This document shows positions 21,322 through 29,715 of a stretch of DNA of 35,455 nt, in pieces. Position numbers and translations under genes: made by a program. Location of the stretch: assembly GCA_947624655.1 (NCBI GenBank), contig CANQLH010000021.1, positions 1 through 35,455 on the forward strand. The letters run 5' to 3'. The notes under the pieces were generated by a model. That model saw nothing but the letters and a program-made list of their open reading frames with translations. It did not search any database and had not been told where the DNA came from. Source of the stretch: an uncultured Clostridia bacterium (GTDB lineage Bacteria; Bacillota; Clostridia; TANB77; CAG-508). The stretch's first letter is position 1. Each line of letters begins with the position of its first letter.

Positions 21322-22074
21322 TTATTTTAAATATTCATCAACAAAAGTTTTGTAGTCTTGGCTTACTGTTGAGTTGCCATTATAGTCATCAATAACAACT
21401 TGTTCGTACTGAGCCTCCTCAACAGCTATTGCTGTTCTAATGTATGTTTCGTAAACTTTAGTATTAAGCCGACTCGCCATTTGTTCAGCCATATCTCTTA
21501 TTGCTTTAGATATTTTAGTCTGAGGATTATAACGAGTAATTAATATACCGCCAATACAAAGATTTGGATTAAAATACTTTTTTACTCCCTGCATTGTGTT
21601 TGCAAGTTGTATAAATGCTTTAGTCGAAAAAACTCCTGCATTACTTGGTATAATTATTTCATTAGTTGCCGTAAAAGCATTAACTGTTAAAATTCCTAAA
21701 GCCGGAGGAGTATCAATTATAATATAATCATAATTTTTGAGAACATCTATTTTTTCTTTTAATCTATATTCTTTGCCGGTTTTATTCATTTCTTGTTCTG
21801 CTCCGGCAAGAAGTAAATCCGATGGTGCGAGATATAAGTTTTCGCTAATTTTATTTGTTACGGCTTCAATGTTTGCATTTCCACAAAGGACATCATACAT
21901 TGTCTTGGTTTCGTCATCAGCTTCACAATTAAAATAATAAGATAAATCACCTTGAGGGTCAAGGTCAATTAATAAAACCTTAAAACCTCGTTTTGCTAAC
22001 TCATATCCAAAACTCGCTGTTGTAGTAGTTTTTGCAACACCGCCTTTTTGGTTAGCAATTGTTATCACTTTCAT
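21322..22074 (-). CDS. parA: ParA partition ATPase
   Basis: A 250-residue P-loop ATPase of the ParA/MinD family. Walker A is KGGVAKTTTT at residues 10-19, the A' segment is LLIDLDPQGDLSYYF, and Walker B is DYIIIDTPPALG. It lacks an N-terminal HTH, so it is the short (type Ib-like) plasmid form, usually paired with a small RHH protein as here. It positions plasmid copies on the nucleoid before division. AAGGAAGG precedes the ATG. Confidence 0.95.
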   Translation of the reverse strand: MKVITIANQKGGVAKTTTTASFGYELAKRGFKVLLIDLDPQGDLSYYFNCEADDETKTMYDVLCGNANIEAVTNKISENLYLAPSDLLLAGAEQEMNKTGKEYRLKEKIDVLKNYDYIIIDTPPALGILTVNAFTATNEIIIPSNAGVFSTKAFIQLANTMQGVKKYFNPNLCIGGILITRYNPQTKISKAIRDMAEQMASRLNTKVYETYIRTAIAVEEAQYEQVVIDDYNGNSTVSQDYKTFVDEYLK

Positions 22075-22114
22075 GTTTATAACCTTCCTTTTTCGTTGTT
22101 GTAAAATGTTAACA

Positions 22115-22143
22115 CATATAATGCTTTTTTAGAAGTATTACAA
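22115..22143 (-). promoter_or_regulatory. Likely parA promoter
   Basis: TTGTAA (complement of 22138-22143) and TATATG (complement of 22115-22120), 17 bp apart. An AGAAGTAT motif (22131-22138) lies in the spacer, in the opposite orientation to that in P1-P3. Weaker than P1-P3, so the call is tentative. Confidence 0.5.
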
Positions 22144-22173
22144 ATTACTTTTCAAATATTTTCAATTTTTATT

Positions 22174-22272
22174 TCACGCTCCTTTACATAACACCACGAT
22201 TGAGGAGGTCGCTGTATATGAATCAACAACTTTCCCACCACAAAACGGGCAGGGTTTTAGCTTCTCTGTCAT
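22174..22272 (-). CDS. Tiny Lar-like zinc-ribbon protein
   Basis: A 32-residue ORF with a good GGAGG ribosome site seven to ten bases before the ATG at 22272. It begins MTEKLKPCPFCGGKVV and ends VVLCKGA. The CPFCGG knuckle is the hallmark of Lar restriction-alleviation-like and related phage zinc ribbons, but the second knuckle is reduced to one Cys. It may be a truncated remnant or a functional mini-protein. It is driven by promoter P2. Confidence 0.6.
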   Translation of the reverse strand: MTEKLKPCPFCGGKVVDSYTATSSIVVLCKGA

Positions 22273-22303
22273 TTTAGGTTTCCTCCATACGTTTTTAAAG
22301 TTT

Positions 22304-22368
22304 AGTAGTAAAATAAAACTACTTCTTTATTACAATACTAATATACTACCATACTTCTAAAATGTCAA
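22304..22368 (-). promoter_or_regulatory. Promoter P2 with AGTAGT/ACTACT operator and ATACTTCT motif
   Basis: TTGACA (complement of 22363-22368), 17-bp spacer holding ATACTTCT (22351-22358), and TATATT (complement of 22340-22345). The AGTAGT-8-ACTACT inverted repeat is at 22304-22323. Nearly the same sequence as P1. It overlaps the 3' end of the 38-codon gene. Confidence 0.8.
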
Positions 22369-22462
22369 TACTTATTTTGTATTTTTTTTTCAATTTTTTA
22401 ACGGTAGACAACTTATTTTCCATCTGCTTAAACTCGTCCATACTCAAAAGCACTTGTGCCAT
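22346..22462 (-). CDS. 38-residue basic mini-protein
   Basis: ATG at 22462 follows AAAGGAGGTTACT. The product begins MAQVLLSMDEFKQMENKL, continues with a Lys-rich segment (KKLKKKY) and ends DILEVW. No family is recognised. Strong ribosome site plus its own consensus promoter (P3) make it likely to be expressed. It may be a small regulator or DNA-binding peptide. Confidence 0.55.
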   Translation of the reverse strand: MAQVLLSMDEFKQMENKLSTVKKLKKKYKISIDILEVW

Positions 22463-22517
22463 AGTAACCTCCTTTAAAATTAAAAGTAATATTATAACAC
22501 TTCTTTACTATATTGCA

Positions 22518-22546
22518 ATTATACTACCATACTTCTAAAATGTCAA
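22518..22546 (-). promoter_or_regulatory. Promoter P3 with ATACTTCT motif
   Basis: TTGACA (complement of 22541-22546) and TATAAT (complement of 22518-22523), 17 bp apart, with ATACTTCT at 22529-22536 in the same register as P1 and P2. It lacks the AGTAGT operator. Confidence 0.8.
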
Positions 22547-22625
22547 TACTATATTTTTTATTAAAAAAATACAGCTATACAGACAAAAATCAGTTTTCTT
22601 TTTCCCTCTTAAAAAAATCAAAAAT

Positions 22626-22724
<99 letters not shown>

Positions 22725-22849
22725 TAAAAAACTACTACTTATTTATTACTTTACAAAAAATTATATTACGGTAAAAAATAAATAAATTTTTTTGTATGGA
22801 TAGGCGATGAGAACCGAACATCACATACATCTTAAAAAAGACTTAAAAT

Positions 22850-22912
22850 GTGACTCAAGATTTCATATGCAGCTCAGCTGATGAACTCACCGAATTATTT
22901 TTTCTGAGTTAC
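22850..22912. repeat. GTAACTC/GAGTTAC hairpin element, copy 5
   Basis: 63 bp bounded by GTGACTCA and TGAGTTAC, with an inner CAGCTCAGCTG palindrome. It lies in non-coding DNA beside the structured island. Confidence 0.7.
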
Positions 22913-22974
22913 ATTACAAAATTAAATATTTTTCTAAAAATGTCTTGACTTTTATAAATAGGGGAGTTAAAATT

Positions 22975-23645
22975 TTTATTTTTAGGCAACGGCTCGGCTC
23001 GGCTGGGCAGAGCTATCCTATCGAAAGAAATAGAATACTCTGCCCACACTAAAAATACCTTTTTTTATTTTTGAGGTATCCGTATTCCGTATTCCGTGTG
23101 TTTACCCTGAGCCTGACCGCTAAATAATAGCTGTCAGCACGCTTTACCAAGCACAAAGCACCATCTTCAACTTGTCTAAGGTTTCCCTATGTATGCGTGT
23201 TTCCTGAGCAGTTACAACCGTTCCGCTCCGTGCAATTCCTCCGCAGGATAGTTTTAACCAATGTACTGCCGTGTATCGCCAGATAAGGCAGGTTAGGCTT
23301 ATTGAGGTCATTCTTCTGCTTACAACCCCTGACGTTATCGCTTATAGGGTAATTTGGCATATAAGCGAGCCGTATCACTTCTATGATTGAGCGTGATAAA
23401 ACTACCATTTTTTATACAGGTATCGTCATTCCTGATAGCTGATAGAAAAGTATAGTTGGTACTGTTCTACCGCCTTCCCACTTGACTGATGGGCGAGTAC
23501 AGCTTGTCCTAAGTAAAGCTGTTTACTGTTTGTACATTCAGTTATTTCAGAGTTGAACTTATACCGTTTATTTGTAAAAAAGGTTGCACTTTATTAAGCC
23601 GTACCCCAATTTTCTTTTTTTTAAAAGAAAATAAGATATAGCTTA
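22975..23645. ncRNA. Structured, relatively GC-rich non-coding island (candidate large RNA or replication origin)
   Basis: About 670 bp without a convincing ORF, visibly richer in G+C than its flanks and full of inverted repeats. The most marked are a GGGCAGAG...CTCTGCCC hairpin (about 23006-23046), CGCTTATA/TATAAGCG (about 23338-23367), TATCAC/GTGATA (about 23372-23397) and ACAGCTT/AAGCTGT (about 23497-23522). A 73-codon frame on the minus strand lacks a ribosome site. The stability of composition suggests selection on RNA or DNA structure. Strand is not known. The DNA could also be the plasmid origin, since no Rep gene is seen. Confidence 0.4.
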
Positions 23646-23807
23646 CTGCTCTGAAAAGTCAGAATTATACAATTGTATTTCTAAAAATGAATACACTTTA
23701 TAAAGCCATTACATATTTTATTTTTTAAAAATAAAATAAAACAATAGCTGTCCTGTGCATATAAAATTGATATATGTAAAATGGGGAATACCCACTTTGC
23801 AACAAAC

Positions 23808-23848
23808 AAAAAAGGCTATTAGGAAGTAGTTTCCTAATAGCCTTTAAC
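23808..23848 (-). terminator. Strong terminator reading leftward
   Basis: Stem AAAGGCTATTAGGAA/TTTCCTAATAGCCTTT with a 4-base loop; on the minus strand it is followed by TTTTTTGTTT. It would stop any leftward transcript entering the structured island. Confidence 0.8.
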
Positions 23849-23914
23849 CTTATAATTATATATTTCTAACTGTCCGTATTGTCCTTAAATTTTTAAATTT
23901 ATTAAAAAAACCTA

Positions 23915-23943
23915 TTGACAAAGATATTAAATTACTATATAAT
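23915..23943 (+). promoter_or_regulatory. Consensus promoter of the small RNA
   Basis: TTGACA (23915-23920), 17-bp spacer, TATAAT (23938-23943). There is no start codon or ribosome site suited to it before the terminator at 24035-24060. Confidence 0.85.
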
Positions 23944-23949
23944 TTAACT

Positions 23950-24060
23950 GTAATTAAATACAGCTTATGGTTGTAGGTGCCACTACTTCCGTAAGTACCA
24001 CTTAGGACGGCAATCCGAAGTGGACTTGATAATTAACACCGCGCTTGCGGTGTTTTTTTA
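23950..24060 (+). ncRNA. Small structured RNA (about 110 nt), unidentified
   Basis: Bounded by a consensus promoter and a strong intrinsic terminator, with no ORF. The predicted fold has a small GTAG/CTAC hairpin, a long hairpin CCACTT-a-GGA-cggcaa-TCC-g-AAGTGG (about 23997-24022) and the terminator stem ACACCGC/GCGGTGT. It does not match a family I know. On a plasmid beside a possible origin, an antisense copy-number regulator is a reasonable guess. Confidence 0.72.
24035..24060 (+). terminator. Intrinsic terminator of the small RNA
   Basis: AACACCGC/GCGGTGTT hairpin followed by seven T residues on the plus strand. The following ~285 bp (24061-24345) are very AT-rich and show no supported feature. 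Confidence 0.9.
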
Positions 24061-24345
24061 TTTACATTTAGTATATTATCATAACAATTTTAATTTGTCA
24101 ATAAGTAGAAAAGAATTTTTCAACATAGTTTCAACATTGTATCTTTTTGTAATTTTTAATGTTATAGATATTTTTTATAATAATAAAATTAAAAAAAGTA
24201 TTGATTTTTATTTTATTGTGATATATAATAAAATTACCTTAAAAAAAACGACCGTTTATTTTAAATAATTAAAGACAGTATAAAAAATGTATTATAATTG
24301 TTTTTTAATATTAAAAAAACTATTAAAAAAACTAAAACCATTTTT

Positions 24346-24699
24346 TTACGACATTTTTATACTTTTTATGTATCTGTAAATACTTAAAGGCATATACCAT
24401 AATCCTCTAATTAAAAACCATATAAGTATAAATGAACCGATTAAACCCCCAATTACACAATCTATAATAATTATGCCAACTGATACACCTAAATCTCCAT
24501 ATGCTGTTGGAATAAGCCAAAGAAACATTTTTCGTATTCCAAGCGGTAATCCGAACGCAAATACAACAATTATATAATTAACAATATCAGAGTTGTTTTG
24601 CAATTTTAAGCTCCAAAGAGTAAATATAGCTCCGGCGCAATAGGCGAGAGGTATTATACATTTAGTAAATAGTTCTTTCGTTATCGTTCCTTTAGTCAA
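24346..24699 (-). CDS. Small membrane protein (DUF6050-like)
   Basis: 117 residues from a TTG start at 24699 with AAGGAGCGATT upstream. Three or four membrane helices are apparent (about 12-30, 37-55, 68-100), with the conserved-looking FGLPLGIRKMFLWLIP and IWFLIRGLWYMPLSIYRYI. This resembles small DUF6050 membrane proteins found in clostridial conjugative elements. It follows topB by 12 nt and ends the transfer operon. Confidence 0.65.
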   Translation of the reverse strand: MTKGTITKELFTKCIIPLAYCAGAIFTLWSLKLQNNSDIVNYIIVVFAFGLPLGIRKMFLWLIPTAYGDLGVSVGIIIIDCVIGGLIGSFILIWFLIRGLWYMPLSIYRYIKSIKMS

Positions 24700-24711
24700 T
24701 TAAATCGCTCC

Positions 24712-26799
24712 TTAAAATAACAATTTAAAGTTGACGTATTTACCTGTATCAACCATAGCAACTATAGCATCATACTTTTTATCTTTTTTTTCGCTGTATA
24801 ATCCTTTAACTTTGACCTTACCGTCTGACAGCAACTTTTTTGCTTGTGCAGCCGTTAAGGTTTTTTTCTTGTCGCTCCAAAAACGGTCGTTCTTCCACAT
24901 AGTAAAACCACAACCATTTTTTCCGCTTTCGCAAGAAAAAGATTTAGGGTATTCAATGACGTTCTTTCCGCAGCGAGGGCATACACCAACAATATTATTA
25001 TCCTGCCCAAATATACTTTTGTCAATATTATCTTTATGACCGATACAGTCGTTACAAGTATTAGCTATATATTCAAAGAGTTCCTGCAAGAAATCTTCAT
25101 CAGTCAATCTACCCTGAGTGATTAAGTCAAGTTGTTGCTCCCAATTAGCTGTCATTTCAACTGACTTGATTTTTTCGGGTAACACCTGAATAAGAGCAAA
25201 GGCTTTTGGAGTAGGTAATAAAATCTTTTTTTTTCGTTCAACATATCCTGTTTTAATTATTTTTTCAATTATACCTGCTCTTGTAGCTGGTGTTCCAATT
25301 CCCTCATGTTCCTTGAGTATAGTTTTAAGTGTATCATCATCAATCTGCCTTCCGGCATTCTCCATAGCTGACAACAGGCTGTCATCATCATATGGCTTTG
25401 GTGCAGTTGTTTTCTTTTCGGATATTGCAACTGTAACATTATTATATACTTTTGAAAGTTCTACAGTAGATGGGATAGAAGTATTGCTTTCTTCATCACT
25501 ATGTAAAAGATTATTAAGTATTGTTTTATATCCCGAGTCAACAACTTTTTTTCCTTTTGTATAAAATTCTTTTCCGTTGACCTCAAGTGTTACTGATGTT
25601 TCATTATAGGTACACGGAACATATGTAGCTGAAAGAAGTCTGTATATAACAAGATTTAAGCAATTTTGCTCTGTTTTTGACAGATTACTTGTATCTTTAT
25701 TAAGCAGTGTAGCTGTAGGGATAATTGCGTGATGGTCAGATACCTTACTGTTATTAATAACCCTTTCTAAATTTATCTTATCCTTATTAATATAGCTTTT
25801 TGTGTTATTATCAACGAGTTGACTCTGCAACAAGTTTATTATAAGTTCATTTGTACTGTCCAGCATATCATCTGTTAGAAATTTGCAATCAGTACGAGGA
25901 TATGTAAGCAGTTTTTTTTCGTACAAGGATTGTATGGTATCAAGCACTTGTTGTGCTGTATAACCGTAAACCTTATTTGCTACACGTTGCAGAGTTGTAA
26001 GGTCAAATAGAGTAGGGGGGTTATCCCTATGTTGATTTTCTTCAAACTTCGTAACCTTGCCTACTTCACCGTTACACATCTGAACTATGGCTTCTGCCGT
26101 TTCTTTTTTTTCGTACTTGTCTGACTTAGCTACAAAATCTCCGCAATCAGCTTCGATAATGTAATAGGGTATAGGTTTAAAATTATCAATTTCAAGCTGT
26201 CTTTTTACTATAAGATTAACCACAGGAGTTTGTACTCTGCCTATTGTTAATTTGTTATCATAGAGAACGGTAAATAGTCTGCTGAAATTCATGCCTACAT
26301 ACCAGTCAGCACGCAATCTTGTAAAAGCAGATTTATAAAGATTATCATAATATGTACCTGCTTTTAGTGAATTAAAACCGTCCTTTATAGCCTGTGTTTC
26401 CATTGAAGAAATCCAAAGTCTTTCAAACGGTTTATTACAGTCTGCAACCTTATAAACAAGTCTGAATATCAACTCACCTTCACGTCCTGCGTCTGTCGCG
26501 CAGACAAGGCTTGTTACTTCATCACTATTCATAAGTTCTTTTACAATATCAAACTGACTCTTTGTTGCTGAGGATATTCTTAGCTTATACTGCATTGGCA
26601 GTATTGGCAGTGTATCTAAAGACCATTTTTTAAGTGTAGAGTCATAATCCTCCGGTGCTGCACTTTCGACTAAGTGACCTAAACACCAAGTCACTATGTA
26701 GCCGTTACCTTTACAATAACCGTCGTTTCTGTCATTTGCTCCGATAACTCCTGCAATCGACATAGCAACTGACGGTTTTTCTGCAATTACAAGTTTCAT
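24712..26799 (-). CDS. topB: DNA topoisomerase III (conjugative-element type)
   Basis: A 695-residue type IA topoisomerase. The Toprim domain opens KLVIAEKPSVAMSIAGVIG and holds the CATDAGREGELIFR acidic motif. The active-site Tyr is in LLTYPRTDCKFL (about residue 300), and IGRVQTPVVNLIV lies nearby. A C-terminal zinc ribbon (VCPRCGKNV...CESGKNGCGF, about 605-635) and a short DNA-binding tail follow. TopB homologues sit at the end of many clostridial transfer operons and help resolve or process transferred DNA. AAGGAG precedes the ATG. Confidence 0.95.
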   Translation of the reverse strand: MKLVIAEKPSVAMSIAGVIGANDRNDGYCKGNGYIVTWCLGHLVESAAPEDYDSTLKKWSLDTLPILPMQYKLRISSATKSQFDIVKELMNSDEVTSLVCATDAGREGELIFRLVYKVADCNKPFERLWISSMETQAIKDGFNSLKAGTYYDNLYKSAFTRLRADWYVGMNFSRLFTVLYDNKLTIGRVQTPVVNLIVKRQLEIDNFKPIPYYIIEADCGDFVAKSDKYEKKETAEAIVQMCNGEVGKVTKFEENQHRDNPPTLFDLTTLQRVANKVYGYTAQQVLDTIQSLYEKKLLTYPRTDCKFLTDDMLDSTNELIINLLQSQLVDNNTKSYINKDKINLERVINNSKVSDHHAIIPTATLLNKDTSNLSKTEQNCLNLVIYRLLSATYVPCTYNETSVTLEVNGKEFYTKGKKVVDSGYKTILNNLLHSDEESNTSIPSTVELSKVYNNVTVAISEKKTTAPKPYDDDSLLSAMENAGRQIDDDTLKTILKEHEGIGTPATRAGIIEKIIKTGYVERKKKILLPTPKAFALIQVLPEKIKSVEMTANWEQQLDLITQGRLTDEDFLQELFEYIANTCNDCIGHKDNIDKSIFGQDNNIVGVCPRCGKNVIEYPKSFSCESGKNGCGFTMWKNDRFWSDKKKTLTAAQAKKLLSDGKVKVKGLYSEKKDKKYDAIVAMVDTGKYVNFKLLF

Positions 26800-26840
26800 T
26801 TCTTTAACTCCTTAAAATAATTTAGAATTAAATAAACATT

Positions 26841-26863
26841 AGAAGTAATACACTATTACTTCT
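26841..26863. promoter_or_regulatory. Inverted repeat between topB and upstream gene
   Basis: Near-perfect palindrome AGAAGTAATA-cac-TATTACTTCT at the stop codon of the 82-residue gene and 42 bp before topB. It resembles the ATACTTCT motif of the par-region promoters but has an inserted base. It could be an operator or an RNA-processing hairpin. Confidence 0.5.
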
Positions 26864-27104
26864 TGCGTTTTAAAATAAAGTGAATAATAAGTAGTACAAC
26901 TAAAAGTGATACAGTAATTATGTTGTTTTGAATAGGCACGATAAAAATAAAAAGAATTAATAATAATGCTGCTATAAATGCAACAGTAAACTTTTTATTG
27001 ATAAACAATTTATCTAACTGTGTGCCGATTTTTCTACCAACTTTATAAGTCCATTGATTTGTAATATCCTTATTCTTTTTTTTTCTAAGTTTAAGTTTCA
27101 GCAT
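26856..27104 (-). CDS. Small membrane protein in transfer operon
   Basis: 82 residues: a very basic N-terminus (LKLKLRKKKNK), a short amphipathic region, and two membrane helices (about 40-58 and 60-78) ending in LKRKK. It overlaps the DUF4315-like gene by 14 nt, implying translational coupling. No family is recognised. A minor membrane component of the transfer machine is plausible. Confidence 0.65.
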   Translation of the reverse strand: MLKLKLRKKKNKDITNQWTYKVGRKIGTQLDKLFINKKFTVAFIAALLLILFIFIVPIQNNIITVSLLVVLLIIHFILKRKK

Positions 27105-27321
27105 AATCCTCTACCGCTCCTGTTTCGCCTTTACTTAGCTTTTTCAAAAGCTCGGGTAAATCAGAAGGTTTTATATTGTACTCTTTCAGGGTAGCCAAAA
27201 TTGCAGATATTTCAAACTGCTCAATCTTAGCTGTGTATTTCTTTATTTCATCTTCGGCTTTTTCCTTTTTCTCATATGCTTTATTAAGTTTTTCTTTTAA
27301 GTTTTCTATAGTTTCCGGCAT
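27091..27321 (-). CDS. DUF4315-like coiled-coil protein
   Basis: 76 residues. Residues 5-40 form a charged coiled coil (NLKEKLNKAYEKKEKAEDEI), followed by EISAILATLKEYNIKPSDLP, the pattern of the DUF4315 family. These small proteins lie between the VirB4 region and topB on clostridial conjugative elements, role unknown. AGAAAGGAG precedes the ATG. Confidence 0.8.
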   Translation of the reverse strand: MPETIENLKEKLNKAYEKKEKAEDEIKKYTAKIEQFEISAILATLKEYNIKPSDLPELLKKLSKGETGAVEDYAET

Positions 27322-27334
27322 ATTTAACTCCTTT

Positions 27335-29704
27335 CTAAGCTGCGTGCTGATAATATTCCATTATCAACATAGGATTAATTGTGCTTCCATTGGATAAACA
27401 ACTCATTCTGAATTTGTCGCTATTATTTGCAATAAGTTGTCCGGCTGTTACAGTGTTGCCAACGCTTACTGTCGGTATCAAAGTATTGTAAGTATCTGAT
27501 ATAATCTGAAATTCAAAATCATTTTCACTATCTTTGATAGTTATTTTTGAGTAAAAATCATATTCATCATCTTCACTATTCAGGACAATATCAGTTATCA
27601 TACCATTTATAGGCGAATAAATTTTATCTGCATTTTCGTTTGCACTATTCTTATAATTCATTTGTATATATCCGTGTGTCTGTAAACTATATCTCAGGAT
27701 ATTGTGTACGCCCTCAACAGTGCCGACAAGGCTGTAACCGTATTGCTCTTTAATCCACTCGTGCCAATTCTTATCTTTTAGTACATTGTACATTTTGAAA
27801 TATGCAGTATCTCCATACGATTTTACAGCATTATAAACGGACATTTTTTCTTGAGGAATTAAATTATTATCTACCATATACTTAGCAGCATTGTGATAAC
27901 GTATCGTGTATGTTATTTTTTCGCCGTAGTATGTTGTAACATTACCACTTCCGTGGTCAACAGAATATGAGTATGGCTCTCTCACATAAGTAAATGTGTA
28001 TAAACCATTTACTATATTATCAATCTCATTTTTTAGTGATTGATTAAGAGTGTAGCTTTGATGGGTTATACTTAAATACGCCATTATTGGAGCAACATCA
28101 GCTATCGGATAATCTATAGTAGTTGTTATGCTTCCGTCATCATTTTCGATTTCGTACTTATAATCATACTTTAAAAAACCCGTCCAAGTATCGTGTAGAT
28201 TAAATAAATTAAGACATCTTGTTGCTATTGACTCATTTATATAGTCATAAACAGCCGAATAATCATTTAAAGATAGAGTGTTGCTATCTCCAACACCACC
28301 ATAAGAAAAATATTGACCTGCTCCAACAATAGTAGAGCTAAATGCTATAATTATTACAAGGAGTAAGACCACAACGGCAATTATAATAGTTACAGGATTG
28401 CTGATTACAAAGGATATAAATCTCGAAACTGCGGCAGCAGCTTTTTCTGCTGTTTCTGCTGCCGCATGTGCGACCGTCTGTGCTGTCTTAGATACGATTT
28501 TTGCAGCCTTTTTTGATTTTGATATTGCCTGCTTCGAATATTTCGCCGCATTTTCTAACCCAATCCTTGCGTGATTTACTGTATATCTTGTAGCCTTTGA
28601 TGTTGCCTGTACTGCTTGTTTTGTAGTTCTAAATGACATTTTAGCAGCATTAACTGAACCTCTTGTAACATCAACTGCCTTAACCATTGACTGCGCTCCA
28701 ACATCATCACTTAGATTTAAGGTTTTTACCAAAGGATTAAGTCCTTTACTTACAGCTCCTAATCCTTTTTTACCGAACTGTTGCCCTTTATATACAGCAT
28801 TTTTCAGTCTATCAGCGTGACTCACAAAAGTTACACTATCAGAAGTTTTAGCCGCAGTACGAAAATAACGACTTTTACCGCTTTTTGCAGATAACTTATC
28901 AAGTTTATTTACAACATGGTCTGCACTCTTTTTTATAGCATTAATTGAGCTTTCACCCGTATCAGTCTGCTGAAAGGATTCGGCATTTGCAAGAAAACTT
29001 GTTCCTGTAACTGCCGTGCCTATTGAAGATCTAACTTTCTTAAAAGTGCTGCCCGAACCTGATTTGACTTTAGTAAGAAGTTGATTTCGGTGTAGGGGAG
29101 AAACTGCTTGTGAAGATTTTAGATAATCCCCAACGCGCTGAGAGCTACTTGAAGCAGAAGAATGTAGAGGATCTTCGACATTCTGTGAAGCTGCCGTTTC
29201 ATGATAACGCACTTCCTGAGAAGTTATGTTATCATTATAACTAACTCCTTTTATGCCTGTTTCCAATTTACTATCTGATACTGATTTATTTTTATTATCA
29301 GCTGTTATTTTCGTTCCTCTGTAGCCATTCTGTATATTTTTTTTGTATCTAACATCATTAGAAAAATTTCCATTGGCTACAGAACGTTCATTTTTTTGAG
29401 TTTTACCGGAATCCGGAGTACCAAGAACAACTCCGTTTGGATTTTTAAGTATTTTGATTTTGCGGTCAAATGATAATACATTGTGTGACTCGTCGTTGAG
29501 TCCATAATATATACCGATATTATCATCATAATATTTCTGTTCCTCAAAATATCTGTTTTGAGGTTTCCTTTTTCTTATATTCTGCTGTTGCAACTCTACA
29601 GATTGTTGTGTATATGTGGACTTGTCTTTATTGACAAGTCCACTTTCAATGTCTGTTTTGTGTTCGTGTGCACCCGAAGAAGAATTAATTACTCCTTCAC
29701 TCAT
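27335..29704 (-). CDS. Large transfer membrane protein with degenerate M23-peptidase-like domain
   Basis: 789 residues. Residues 1-330 are polar, Ser-rich and disordered; 340-425 form a Lys/Ala-rich helix (KAAKIVSKTAQTVAHAAAET); a single strong membrane helix lies at about 437-462 (IIIAVVVLLLVIIIAFSS). The rest is extracytoplasmic, and its last ~110 residues resemble an M23 (LytM) fold (YSPINGMITDI, TVSVGNTVTAGQLIA) but lack the metal-binding histidines. Following virB4, it probably spans the wall as a channel component or inactive muralytic scaffold. Residues 64-102 are a copy of the VirB4 Walker A region, with GTPGSGKS changed to GTPDSGKT. Confidence 0.8.
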   Translation of the reverse strand: MSEGVINSSSGAHEHKTDIESGLVNKDKSTYTQQSVELQQQNIRKRKPQNRYFEEQKYYDDNIGIYYGLNDESHNVLSFDRKIKILKNPNGVVLGTPDSGKTQKNERSVANGNFSNDVRYKKNIQNGYRGTKITADNKNKSVSDSKLETGIKGVSYNDNITSQEVRYHETAASQNVEDPLHSSASSSSQRVGDYLKSSQAVSPLHRNQLLTKVKSGSGSTFKKVRSSIGTAVTGTSFLANAESFQQTDTGESSINAIKKSADHVVNKLDKLSAKSGKSRYFRTAAKTSDSVTFVSHADRLKNAVYKGQQFGKKGLGAVSKGLNPLVKTLNLSDDVGAQSMVKAVDVTRGSVNAAKMSFRTTKQAVQATSKATRYTVNHARIGLENAAKYSKQAISKSKKAAKIVSKTAQTVAHAAAETAEKAAAAVSRFISFVISNPVTIIIAVVVLLLVIIIAFSSTIVGAGQYFSYGGVGDSNTLSLNDYSAVYDYINESIATRCLNLFNLHDTWTGFLKYDYKYEIENDDGSITTTIDYPIADVAPIMAYLSITHQSYTLNQSLKNEIDNIVNGLYTFTYVREPYSYSVDHGSGNVTTYYGEKITYTIRYHNAAKYMVDNNLIPQEKMSVYNAVKSYGDTAYFKMYNVLKDKNWHEWIKEQYGYSLVGTVEGVHNILRYSLQTHGYIQMNYKNSANENADKIYSPINGMITDIVLNSEDDEYDFYSKITIKDSENDFEFQIISDTYNTLIPTVSVGNTVTAGQLIANNSDKFRMSCLSNGSTINPMLIMEYYQHAA
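29402..29516. repeat. Copy of the VirB4 Walker A segment
   Basis: These 115 bp match 30721-30829 inside virB4 (109 bp) with only a handful of substitutions and one 6-bp insertion. The reading frame is kept. The near identity indicates a recent duplication or gene conversion. Confidence 0.95.
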
Positions 29705-29715
29705 TAAATCACCTG

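Noticed and set aside
23187-23408. 73-codon minus-strand frame in the structured island
   Set aside because: No ribosome site and no family; strong inverted repeats inside the frame point to RNA or DNA structure instead.
22975-23645. Group II intron remnant
   Set aside because: I could not find a domain V-like hairpin or intron-end consensus, and no reverse transcriptase is present; kept only as one model to scan.
24020-24268. 82-codon plus-strand frame after the small RNA
   Set aside because: Starts inside the small RNA and runs through its terminator; the Phe/Ile/Asn-rich product reflects AT-rich DNA.
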